A program made the translations under genes and the position numbers. Below, one piece after another: positions 33,231-44,046 of a stretch of DNA of 64,000 bases (its first letter is position 1; each line of letters opens with the position of its first letter). Under the pieces are notes generated by a model. That model made no database searches, had not been told where the DNA came from, and saw nothing but the letters and a program-made list of their open reading frames with translations. Source of the stretch: Tenebrio molitor (Eukaryota; Arthropoda; Insecta; Coleoptera; Tenebrionidae); contig NC_091051.1 of assembly GCF_963966145.1 (NCBI RefSeq), forward strand, positions 22,134,001 through 22,198,000, given 5' to 3'.

Positions 33231-36021
33231 AATGCTTATAAAAGCATTAAATTCATTAGATGGTCGTTTCAAATATTTGATGTGGGTAATATTAAAATCT
33301 TTAGCGAAAATAAAAGCTTCATTTTCTTCTAAAGGCTCCTCTAAACATTTTAAAAGTACATCTGCACAATAATTGCATTTAAATTTGTTTAGTACAGAAT
33401 TTGCTAAATATCCAGCCACGTAAGTATTTGTACATGTTTGTAACGAAGCTGGAGAATCATCTAAAACTGCATCTTCCACTTGTCTGTCTTCATCTTCCAA
33501 GCATTCATTTGCTAAGACATTACGAGTACCTTTAAGCATAATAAATAAATATTTTCAATAACGTATGGGACTAAAGTTTGGAGAAAAAGTTCGTAGTGTG
33601 TGAATTAACCCTAAAGAACTGAAGATTTGCTCAATATTACAGATAAACATTCAATATTGTTTAAACTTTAGTCCCATACGTTACACACACTCACACACAG
33701 AGAATACTATACCTTCATAATCTGTCGTTACTGGGGCATTGTTTAAGAATGGTGTGCCTTCTACATCACTACTAAAATCTAAACAACATACATCAAAATC
33801 AAAATATACAGAACATTTCAATAAATAGGGTTTACCCACCTGGTACGTATGATGACTCTACAGCATTATTTAAATTGCTCACTTCTAAGTTCTCAATGTC
33901 TTCATCTACTTCGCAATTGCTTGCGTTTATGTCTTTTTGAAGTCTTATGAACATATTGTGTTGCATCGAAATTCTGAATTGCTGGACAGTTGGAAATGGA
34001 TTGTATCCGCCTCTGCTACGAATTACAGAAAAAAAGTTTTCAATTGAGTCCTGATTTAAATGTGAAGTAAGTAAATATTTGATGTTTTCTTTTTTCAAAT
34101 CCTCCCAAAGTGATAGTATTCCATTAATTGTCAAAATAAATCCGTCAATGCAATAGACATTAGACTTTGGTTTTAAATTTTGCGACGTAAGTTTTATGTT
34201 TTGAAATAACTTTTTACCTTCTTTTAGAATATCTTCAGGGTTCTTATTAAATACTGATAACGGACGTTTATTCTTGTTGCGATCTAGGAAATGTCTGCTA
34301 TTTAGTGCATCAAAAATGTTATTCATATTTTCAATAAATTTCGCAGTATCCGTAGCAGAATCGCTAGTAATCTGTTTCAATTGCACTGCAGTGTGTAAAG
34401 CTGACGACATTGTGTGGCTGAAAATCTGTGTAGCATATTTCACTCGCATCTTTTGGAAAGCATTCGGGTTTAAATGTATATCCGAAATTTTGTTGAGAGC
34501 TCTAGTCGTGTTACTTTTCTTATCGATCTCATAAACCTGTCTAATATCGTCCCACGAAATTTTTTTATTTTCAACAAAAAAAATTATCTTTGGATTCATA
34601 AGATTGTTCCTAACAGATTTTGTTAAATGTGGTACATCATAAAGGGTATAAATTTTAGAGTTGTTGACAAAAAAATATGGACGTTCCTTGTTGGTCCCCA
34701 AAAGTGCAAATGCGCCTCTATTGTTAGACCCTTGATCGCAAACAATTGCCCTTGGCTTTATAGAAATAGATAACAGTTTTTCTATAACTCCTTCAACTAT
34801 CTGCTTCAGTTTCTCCTTTACAATTGGGCCGGCACTTATGTAATAACAAAATGGAAATTTCCATTTATAATAAAGTCCCCGCAGGTAGAACACAAGTGCA
34901 GAGTTACCTATTTTATTACATTTTCCCAATGTACCCAAGTCTTCATATCCCTCAATTTCGTCTAAAGTCCAGTTAATTTTTAAATCTTTTTTTAACGATA
35001 TTTCGTCCATTAACAGAACAACTTCTTTTTCTTTGTCATTCATACTTTTAGCCTTTTCGGATAACTGTTCTATTAACTTCGTATCTAGCCCTGTTTTTAA
35101 ATTTGTAATTTTTAGCCAATTGTAAATAGCTTTTTCAGATGGTAATATAAATTTTAAATTATTTCGTAGAAATTTGTAAGCGGATGGAGATTTGTAAAAA
35201 ATACTAAGAGCTAATTGTTTTTGTTTTCTTGTCCACGGTGTTTTATGTGTATGAAAACATTGCATTGTAACAAATGTCTTTAATGCTGTACTTCTTAACA
35301 CTAACAATGACATTACAATGTTAAAATATCCCTTTACAGAGGTTTTCAATGACCTGCTTTTTTTTAGTCGCTTATTTTTTTGATTGCTATAGCGTAACTC
35401 TTTCCTTAAATCGCATATTTTGTGGCGAAGTTTACAGCATCTTGGAGTCAAAGATGACGAAGGCATGAACAAAAATCTATCGCTAATTTTTGAGGATCTC
35501 TCACTTGCCGTATCTGATGAGTGTACATGAACATCGGGATCAGGATACTTTCTTTTTCTTTGGTAAGTTTTACAACTTTTTGGGCTGGATGTATAAAGTT
35601 GTCCTTGTTCGATTCCATTTCTTTCAGCAGATTGTTCTGCACGAAGCTTCTTGGCCGGTGGAGATGATATTTCATCTAGTAAAGACAAATGCGCTCATGT
35701 GGAACAATAGTCTTCCCGAATTTGGTTCGTAAATAACTATTACCTGTTCTGTTCGATTTTTTTGGGACTGCATTCTTCCTTAAGTGTTTGTTCCTTGTAG
35801 AAACGACGATATCATGTTCGTGGAAATGCTTCTCGCATACTTTTCTAAATTTTAACTCGCTAATGTCTTTGTCTGTAAGTTTTATATTACCACAATTTTT
35901 CACCCACTCTAAAACTATTTTATCATCACGTATTGGAAATTTAAAAAAACGATGTTCCACAGTTTTTACTCGAGATGTTAGTGCAACCGACGTAACAACA
36001 CTTATGATGATAGCTCGGCAT
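33195..36021 (-). pseudogene. P-type transposase, copy B: frameshifted and truncated
   Basis: Same four-exon layout as A. The large exon (about 35675-33840) encodes the same residues as A over its 618-residue open stretch. Two lesions inactivate it. One extra T in a homopolymer (A-run at 35943-35949 on the plus strand) shifts the frame inside the THAP domain. The 754-bp deletion removes the end of exon 4 (the C-terminal ~80 residues) and fuses the frame to non-coding sequence, with a stop near 33195. Exon 3 also has TTG to TAT compared with A. If it were translated from an internal start it could give a protein without DNA binding, but this is speculative. Confidence 0.85.
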
Positions 36022-36704
36022 TTTGTAATGGCAACCCTAATTTCGGCAAGCTAATTATTACCACCTCAGAATCTCAGATTGAAGATTGAACCAAGGATTT
36101 GAACACTAAACTCGGCGAAGATTCAAATGGCGAATATGAAGTTTAAAGGGCATGAACTCATGCAATGGAACAGAGCGAAATGGAGCTATGGCAAAAAGTG
36201 AAATAAAACAGGGTCACTGAGGTGGGGACGCGTGACAATAACTTGGAGAGGATCACCGAAAATTTACATAGCATTGCATTTAATTATGCAACTTCATTAT
36301 AATAATTTATAAAATTTTAAATCCGGTATTAATATGATCACAACCTTTTCTAAAGAATAGAAAATTTTGATTAGAGGCTTTGTTTTGGAGATATCGTGAT
36401 GGAAACGAATTTTTTTATTATACCTGAATCATAATCCCTGTTTTTGACACTAAAATGCGTGCGAAAAAGGGCCTTTAAAACACTAAAGCTTTAAGGGTTG
36501 CTTAGGTAACAACAAATTCACCTACATTTTGAACAATGATAAATACACATTTACACACAATTTAGAACAAATATACATGGCAACGAAACAACAACAATTG
36601 ACCATTTCTATATCAACGATTAATGACACAGATTACTTCGAAAAAGGTATTTCAATTTACTCTTTTTGTTATAATTTTGAGATTGTAATGCTGGTATAAT
36701 AAAA

Positions 36705-36840
36705 AATAGCGTATGATACACGTTTATAAGGGCCTTTAAAGCACTTGCGACATTAAAAGCACTCCACTGCGCGTCGTGCTTAAACTCGTCGCGCGTGCTT
36801 TAAAGGCTTCCTTATAAACTTGTATCATAATATACTATTT
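36705..36840. repeat. Subterminal hairpin in P copy B
   Basis: Equivalent of A 16030-16145, with small changes in the centre. Confidence 0.65.
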
Positions 36841-37095
36841 TTTGAAAAATTAATTATATTTTTAACCATGTGAAACTGAGATATTGAGGTTTCAAGTTTT
36901 GTTCTATTCCGTCCCCTCGTAAGCGACATTTTGAGAACATTAATATATTAGGTATACAACACTATTGCTCAACAATATAGCAAACAAATATTAATTTCTT
37001 CTTCTTGATGATCATCTATCTAACTCATTTTTTAAGTTTAATGCCCTTTGGAATCGGACGATTTTGTACGGTCTTGGGATTTTAAAACCTCAGTA

Positions 37096-37355
37096 TAGTC
37101 CTACAGAAACTCTAGTGGAATTCGACTTTGGTTGTAAATTTATGTTTGTCACTTGAAAAATAGAATTTTATGGTGCAGCAATAATCCTACTGATAAATGC
37201 TAATGAGGGTTGTCAGTTTGGGGTTCGCAATGTTACAAGTAGTGGTAGTTGTGTTTATGACAACGGTTATTACTTGATAATAAAATCTTATTCTTCGGTT
37301 GTTGTTGTTAAATTTACAACCAAAGCCGAATTCCACTAGAGTTTCTGTAGGACTA
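37096..37355. repeat. 260-bp MITE inserted in P copy B
   Basis: Inverted ends TAGTCCTACAGAAACTCTAG continue for ~47 bp. It is flanked by TA (37094-37095, 37356-37357). Copy A shows the empty site with a single TA near 15763, so the boundaries are exact. Tc1/mariner type. Confidence 0.93.
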
Positions 37356-37652
37356 TACATAAGCTTTTATTTTATATACAACTCAGCTTGTAACAACTAA
37401 ACCCCCACATAACTTATTTTTATTCATAAATATTTGAGCGCCGAGCACATTATTACTAGAAATGCACCGTGCGACGGTAGAGAGACAAATGAAAACGAAT
37501 CCACGAGCGGAGCCGACAAAAACCAGGCGGATTTGCGTTGGTGTCACCATCCCAGTGCCAGGCGGATTTTCGGGCGTATTTTGTTCCCATAAGGTTGCAA
37601 GTCTTAATGTTTTTATAGTCAATGCTACTAGTAAACACGTCTCGGGCCAGCC

Positions 37653-37685
37653 GTCAGGCCTTGTTCTTTAGGAGGTAATGGTCGA
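37653..37685. repeat. Short repeat matched in inverse at 27834-27867
   Basis: Copy B inserted next to a dispersed repeat whose other copy lies inverted 10 kb away. Confidence 0.7.
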
Positions 37686-38055
37686 GCGCGAGCTTATATA
37701 GCGGTGGTTGACGCGTAAAGGGAAATCGGCCGATGGTAGAGAGGCCGGCTCGAGGTTGGAAGTCCAGTTGCAGCGCCACCCGCGCCTCTTGTTGAAAACA
37801 TGGCCACAATCATCCATTTTCTAGATTTCCATCTTCTACACACTGATACGCCGTAAAGACCTAATTTTATTAGGGGTAATATTGGATAAAATAATTCACT
37901 GTCACACCGATTTTTTTTTCTCCTGTCAATAAACCCATGGCAACAAAAAATCACACTCAGCGACTCGACAATCATAGGTGATTGATTAGTGACACAAGCT
38001 TCGGACTTGATTTAAAAAAATTACACTCAAATTGGAGAGGTTTATTAGTGTAAAA
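37686..38055. other. Gene-free stretch
   Basis: Mixed composition; GC-rich at 37690-37800. No gene recognised. Confidence 0.4.
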
Positions 38056-38059
38056 TTGG

Positions 38060-38192
38060 ATAAACAGTTGTATTATACTCGCGGGCTAAATGAATGTTTA
38101 ACTTGCGATGTTAACGCGCTTGCGGCTTCGCCACTCGCGCTGTTAAACGCATCGCTCGTTAAACATTCATTTAGCCCGCTTGTATAATAAAT
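38060..38192. repeat. Hairpin element with GC-rich centre
   Basis: Arms GGGCTAAATGAATGTTTAAC and its inverse (38140-38180) enclose GCGCTTGCGGCTTCGCC. TATTATA-like sequence lies at both ends. Confidence 0.8.
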
Positions 38193-38278
38193 AACTATTA
38201 ATTTAATTTAATTTTTAATATGACTTAATTATCATTTTAAATTTTTATGAAAACCACTAAAAGCAATAACGTAACGTA

Positions 38279-38682
38279 CTATTGGGGACAAATTATTTTG
38301 GTCGTCAAAGTCACTTGATGACATAAAGTTGTAAAGCAAGCATTAGGACGGTTAACCTTATTTTTTCTACTGTCAACCACTGTCACTGTCAAACTCATCA
38401 TTGCAAAATGATAAATACCGAAAAATGGACAACTGAAGGAGATATTCCTAGGAGGAAAAATTGAAAAGGTTTCCACAAGGCAATTTGGCCCATGGACAAT
38501 CCCCCAGAAACAAGGGAGATGATTCTAAATTTTTGAATGGTGGAAGGTGCCATATTTTTGACAAGAGAAAAGTCAATATTTTGAAATTGTCATCACTATT
38601 GACTTGACGTTAATGCTTGGTTTACATTAATTTGTTTTGAAGTGACAGAAGAATGACGACCAAAGTATTTTGTCCCCAATAG
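38279..38682. repeat. TA-flanked MITE, 404 bp
   Basis: Inverted ends CTATTGGGGACAAA...TTTGGTCGTCA, with TA on both sides (38277-38278, 38683-38684). The subterminal motif GGTTTACATTAATTTG also appears near 57150, inside the hAT element. Confidence 0.85.
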
Positions 38683-39285
38683 TAGGTAACTTACCATTTT
38701 TCCACACGCTGTAAAAAAACACCCTTTCGTTGTCCATAGGCAGCTCGTTTATATCTTTGATCCACACCGAAACCAACTTCCAATCTAGACTTCTTGTTCA
38801 GATGATTGTTTTCGAATGAAAGCTTAAATTTTGTGCAAGAACATTTTGTTCATGAATTGCGAACATTTTTTCCAGAAATTAAAAGTGGATGATCAAAAAA
38901 TTAATTGTTCATTGCAGGGCTTGTGTCGTCATTTCCGTGTGGCCGCCAGATGTTGGGGTCCTAAACAGGTTTTTACCTATGACTCAGATTTGCAGCAAGA
39001 TGAAAAACGTACGTTTGCTTTTTACTAAAGGCCCATTCACAAGGGCGTTATCGTTACGTCGATGTTAAAACGTTAATGTTAACGTTAGATCTAGAAATTC
39101 AAAATTACATGTATTTCAGTGTAGACCGTTCACAGTGGCGATGTGATGAAAGTTAATGTTACATGATATTGTTAGCGTTAAGACCAATCCCTACTGCGGC
39201 ATTGGTGCAGTAAAACATGCGTTCGAAGTCCCATTAAAATAAAAAATAAATAGCCATTTGTATTAATTATTGCAATCAAAACATG
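38683..39285. other. Gene-free stretch
   Basis: A repeated GTTAACGTTA-like pattern occurs at 39060-39180. No gene seen. Confidence 0.4.
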
Positions 39286-39289
39286 ATAT

Positions 39290-39452
39290 ATTCAGCTATA
39301 ATATAACAAGTGGTATGATTATTATCGATGATATTATGAGTGAAATTGTGCTGGAGATTTCACGAGTCCGAAGGACGAGTGAAATGTCCTGCTTCAATTT
39401 CACGAATTTAATATCATCGATGATTAATCATACCACGTGTTATATTCGATGA
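39290..39452. repeat. Large hairpin element
   Basis: Arms TATAACA(A/C)GTGGTATGATTA and ATCGATGAT are perfectly inverted around TTTCACGAGTCCGAAGGACG. Total ~160 bp. The centre GAGTCCGAAGGAC resembles that at 56920-56990. Confidence 0.8.
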
Positions 39453-39813
39453 GACAATACATATAATGAATGAAATACAAAATTATTCATTTATTTGTCA
39501 AATTGACAAATTTATTTCAATCAAAAATCGTAACGACGAAAGTAAATAAGAAAATAATTTTTTTGTTTTTTATAATCGCTGTGATAGCCATGCAACTAAG
39601 GACTTTTACGCGTTTTCATTGGATCATTCATGATCACGTGATACATGAATTATATTGTCAGAAAGATAAAACTTATATCTTTGTCTCTCTAGTGTTGTTT
39701 AACAAAAAATCTATTTTGAAAGTTGTTTTACGTCTTGAAGTTGTACATTTTTCAGTATATTTGACCTAAAATTTGTGATGGACATAAACCAAAAATGCAA
39801 ATTTCAATACTAA

Positions 39814-40159
39814 AGTCCATTCCATTTAAGAATGCAGTAGATGTCGCTTCGAATGGAGAACGTTTCACACTAACGAACGCGGCAAATTTGAAAACATACA
39901 TTCCAAGCAAAATTAACAAAAAAAAGGAACTTACGGTAGTGGTATTCTAATAACAAAATTGTAGTTTAATGATCCGTTTGATACAAAAACTCGATAAGTT
40001 TGATACTAATAACCCAAAAATCTATCAAATATCAAAATTTTACAGAAGTATCAAAAATCGAACATTGCCTAGTGTAAACTTTTCTCTCATTTTAACCAAT
40101 CAACGACGGGAAAATTGTCCCTATGCTATTCTACACTGCATACTTAAATGGAATGGACT
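39814..40159. repeat. MITE, 346 bp
   Basis: Inverted ends AGTCCATTCCATTTAAG then ATGCAGT. The 64-codon ORF inside is not supported. Confidence 0.75.
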
Positions 40160-40364
40160 GTAGAGAGACATAGATTAATCTTTTATCTTGCAACAAAATT
40201 TTGCCTGAATTAGTAGATACAAGGCATACAAGAAATATGAAAATACGAGAGCCTCCTTATATCCTACAAGCAATAAAGGATAAACAAAAAGAAATACGAA
40301 ATTTTTTTTTTCCTACGGTTTTAGCGGAAATACGATCTGAAACATCTTTTGAATCTTCTTGACA

Positions 40365-40860
40365 TACAGTGTGAAAACTTTAACTGGAATAAAATTCATA
40401 ACTTGGATATAGGCGGTTTTTGTAAAAAATCCCGAAACAGGTCGATTTTTGTTTTTTCTTGGCCACGCTTTGGCGCATATGGTTATTGCATATCTCCTCC
40501 CGGAAGTGCGCAACCACTTCTAACTAAGGGTACGCCAAGGAATACAACGCACTATTTGTTTCCTGATGATTTTCAAAGCCTACGTGCTAAAAAATAAAAA
40601 CTAATTTATAAGTTGAATTCTATTTAATGTAACAAATGCTCAAAATGGGCACCGTTTCTTTCTTGGCAAATTGCAAAACGATAGTAACCATCCCTTACAT
40701 TTCGTAACATTTCCGGTGTGATTTGCCTAATTCCATGTCTACTACATTGCTTACGTAAATGTTATAAAACGTAAGGGATGCATGTTACTATCGATTTGCA
40801 ATTGGCCAAGAAACAAACGATGTCCATTTTGAACATTTGTTGCATTATATTTTTTTATTT
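40365..40860. mobile_element. Tc1/mariner-like relic with a head-to-head palindrome
   Basis: The left end TACAGTGTGAAAACTTTAAC is the terminus style seen at 20982. 40625-40735 and 40745-40855 are inverted copies; each encodes the C-terminal transposase tail (ITPEMLRNVRDGYYRFAI then FEHLLH on the minus strand for the left copy). So two transposase 3' ends face each other. Confidence 0.65.
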
Positions 40861-41126
40861 TTTAGTTCAATTGAAAAGTTCATCAAATTGGCTTTGATCT
40901 TTGTCGCTATCTTTGTCTAACCAACTTAATTTACGATGTTGTCTTTTAAAAAATAAAGTCAAAGCCAACTTGATTACTTAAATGAACTTAAATGTTATTT
41001 GCCAGGTTGAATCTGATTGATTGATTTTTGTTAGTTCATTTTTTTCAGTGGAGAAAATAAAATGTATAATTTGATAATGTACCTTGAAGTCTATACGTAA
41101 TAATGTATGTAGGTATTGTGTATGTC

Positions 41127-41467
41127 CAGTTGCGGCCGTTGAAATCTGAGACAGGAAAGATTTAAACCCTCTGTATAAATTCCGAAATTTGATTAGCGTA
41201 AACAGGATTTTCATCAAGGATTATAAATTCAGTGTCAGTATTTGACATATTAGGTCAGAATCGCGCGTAACTTTTGAAATGCCGCAATTATCTGATTTGC
41301 AAAAATGTGTTTGACTGAGGGACGGTGTGAGTATAAGAGCCATTGCGAGAGAAATTAATGTGGATAATATTTGAGTGACATTTTGAGAAACGTCACTTTC
41401 AATACCATTTACAAAGCCAAAAGTTTGGCGTTGTCAAAGTGTCTGAGTTTTCAACGGCCGCAACTGT
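41127..41467 (+). mobile_element. Tc1-like MITE carrying a transposase start fragment
   Basis: Inverted ends CAGTTGCGGCCGTTGAAA. TA is on the right only. The plus strand at about 41279-41383 reads MPQLSDLQKCV, a stop, then DGVSIRAIAREINVDN, the first helix-turn-helix of Tc1-type transposases. The rest of the gene is deleted. Confidence 0.75.
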
Positions 41468-41492
41468 ACATAATAAAATATATGGTAGTTAG

Positions 41493-42513
41493 TCAAGACC
41501 ACGTTAGAGAATAATATAAGGTAAAACGACGAAGCGCCAAGCAGTGACTCTGGAGTGGTAGACGATCGTGTTAGAAAGAGACGGAGAAGGTAGTGCTGCA
41601 GCGGCTCACTAATTTCGGCGTGTAAATTAATATAAAAACCAAGACAAGGATTAAAGAGTTCTTGAATAGGTTTGCTGTTAGTACCATAACGGTAAACGAC
41701 TTTATAAACCAATAAGGTGACTTAAAATAGTGATGTATCTAGGCAATAAACCTTTTAACGTTTAACGTAAATACGGCAAACGAATTTCAAAAAGACTGTA
41801 TTAACTAATGGTACCTCGCATATTAATTATTCACTGTTATTGAATCTCTTATTTTAGTTTTCTTTTGCATCAGTTTCTGGGAGTAAAGGTTAGGGAATAA
41901 AATGAAATCAAAATGAGATAAAAATATTAAATATTTATTGCGCTTGAAGTCTTGACTTTCTTTTTTTTTATGACAATTTTTTTGTATTTTTGAAATCAGT
42001 TTTGTAATATTATTTTTTGCATAATTATCGCAATGAAAATAGCACTTTTCTAAACAAAAAATCGTAATGAAAGTTGCACTTTTTTAAACGAAAAATCGTA
42101 ATAAAAGTTGCATAATTTTTTTCTATCTCCTTGGAGATGATTGGCAAAGCATACCCACTTTTTTTTTAATTTTTCATAAATCCTTTTAGGCCAAATTTCT
42201 CAACTTACAACGATTTGCAAAAAAATAGTGTGTATAACACGTTGACGTTATGAAAGTCTCTTTTTTTTTCACTCATTTGGTTGATTAAACTGCAAATTCA
42301 GTAAAGAAGTATGGCTTTCGTAACTAGTACAAATAACTATTTATTCTCATCACTAAAAAATAATAAATTAATTTTGACATAAACATTAAACTTATTGCTT
42401 ATATCCTTTATATTGATCTTTCACTCGCACATGTCTAGCGTTCGAGGGACACAATCTCAGCGCTGGACACGCTTCGTCGTCTTACCTATATTATTCTCTA
42501 CCGTGGTCAAGAC
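41493..42513. repeat. Long inverted-repeat element, ~1 kb
   Basis: Arms match over ~45 bp (AGAGAATAATATA then GACGAAGCG). The interior is AT-rich and non-coding. Confidence 0.7.
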
Positions 42514-42769
42514 CAACCAATATTATCGCCTCGTACTGTAAAAGCTAAGCCGGCGAGGAAACAAAATGTATCTTAAAAAATAATTGTGTCTGGCTTGTAC
42601 TTTTTACTATTAGTGTACATCCAGTGATTTACTGTTCTTGAGCCCGCCCACTGCATAGACCCTCTTGCACCCGACCCCCGTCGTCCCCTGGGTTCGCGCC
42701 GTGCATTCCTCAACTCTGACACTAGAAAATTCACTGTGCTCATAGCCATGCCCTTAAATAGTTTCTGTA

Positions 42770-43013
42770 CCACTTGAGACTTGTCAAAGGCACATAAGGC
42801 TTTGAAGTCATTAGATTTTTTTGCATATCGTCTTCAATTTCCTCACGTGATCTTATTTTCTGCATATCATATCCATTAGCTTCAATTTCCTTGGCGTAGC
42901 AGTTGTTCGGGATATATCCTTCATTCCTTTAAATAAATTTTGTGGAACAGACCCTTTCGGTGTACTGGGAGTGAAGGAGTGCATTGCAGATACAGCCATT
43001 TGGGGCGCACAAA
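42770..43013 (-). pseudogene. Exon-like relic, unidentified
   Basis: On the minus strand a polypyrimidine tract and CCCCAACAG acceptor-like site (about 43030) precede MEVCAPQMAVSAMHSFTPST then PKGSVPQNLFKGMKDISR and a basic segment. A stop lies near 42866, with more coding-like sequence in another frame. It may be an exon of a THAP-type or other transposase; I do not recognise it. Confidence 0.25.
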
Positions 43014-43019
43014 CTTCCA

Positions 43020-43473
43020 TGGTTATCTGTTGGGGAAAAAAAAAATGAGGTATAACTTTTCAAAATTACCGAATTACTCTTGCAATTTGTACAACATAAC
43101 TTATTACATTTATTAAGGAAAGAGCTAATGAAAGCATATATTAATGATAATAATTTAAAGCACATGTTTAACAATTAATAAACATATGAGCTGGAGTGAA
43201 CAACCACCAGTTACCTTGCTTTCTGATTATACATACAATTGGTAGGAAAGGAATAAGCACACCCTTGAGAGTAGATAAATGGTTCATGCATCAGATGTGC
43301 TGTGACTTCATGTATTAAAATGGCGACACAGCATTCTTGTGACACGAATCATTTAAAAAAGCCCTGTATAAACCCATTACCAATCACCAGTATTCAATGC
43401 CCATGTTTTCCTGCCATATTTTGTCATAGTATGTATATTAGACATGCGACTCCAATACTATAATTACGACGAA
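43020..43473. other. Gene-free stretch left of the Gypsy element
   Basis: Nothing recognised. Bases 43474-43477 (GTAC) are the left target duplication. Confidence 0.4.
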
Positions 43474-43477
43474 GTAC

Positions 43478-43680
43478 GACGGCGATGACGCAAACCTTTT
43501 TCCAGGATTTTGTCACGATTATCCTGGGACACTAATTCGCGGCGGGTCTACCGTTGATGTTACTTGTGCCGACAGTGTTCAAGTGACCAAATCTCTCTCT
43601 CCCCCACGCTGAGCCGTCATTTGCCCTCACCAACCGACGTACGATGGTCCTAATGTGGTCGTACATTAGACCTCGTAACA
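43478..43680 (-). repeat. Gypsy 3' LTR
   Basis: 203 bp; reads TGTTACGAGG on the minus strand at its start. Preceded (minus strand) by a purine-rich GAGGGGAGGGCGAG tract, the likely polypurine tract (43681-43694). Confidence 0.9.
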
Positions 43681-44046
43681 CTCGCCCTCCCCTCGAAGGG
43701 CAAACCCAGAGATCCGATGGGTTTGTCAGGGCCTTTACCGTTTGCTTTCGTGTTCGCGTAGTAGGTGTTGTAGATTTCGGTACCGTGGCGTACGGTTTAC
43801 TCAACGTTTCAAGTTTGTTCACGGTGTTCTGGGCGGCTTCCTGGGTGATCGTCCGCTGGTACCGCTTTCGCATTTTAACTAGGTCGGTTTCGCGTTCACG
43901 AATCTCTGGCCCTTGTAATTTCCGTTTTGTTGTTGATATTGGATGGGGTTGCTTCCCCGTCCTGCGCGTACCTGTGTGTAAGAGTGCCCTACATCGAACC
44001 GTCCGAATCCGACTCTGTTTCCGATGCCAAGTAGGGTTTTAGGTCT

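Larger units (their letters stand above)
30510..37624 (-). mobile_element. P-superfamily transposon, copy B (7115 bp, deletion derivative)
   Basis: Inverted near-identical copy of A, with the same terminal repeats and its own 7-bp target duplication CTACTAG (30503-30509, 37625-37631). Relative to A it lacks 754 bp (A 19632-20385) and the 2086-bp insertion plus CTAG, and has a 260-bp MITE plus TA. These account for all but a few bases of the 2583-bp length difference. It is non-autonomous: the transposase is frameshifted and truncated, but both ends are intact, so it could in principle be moved in trans. Confidence 0.92.

Noticed and set aside
15494..37624. A single segmental inverted duplication
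   Set aside because: The two P copies have different target duplications, and the sequence outside the terminal repeats is not inverted-duplicated.
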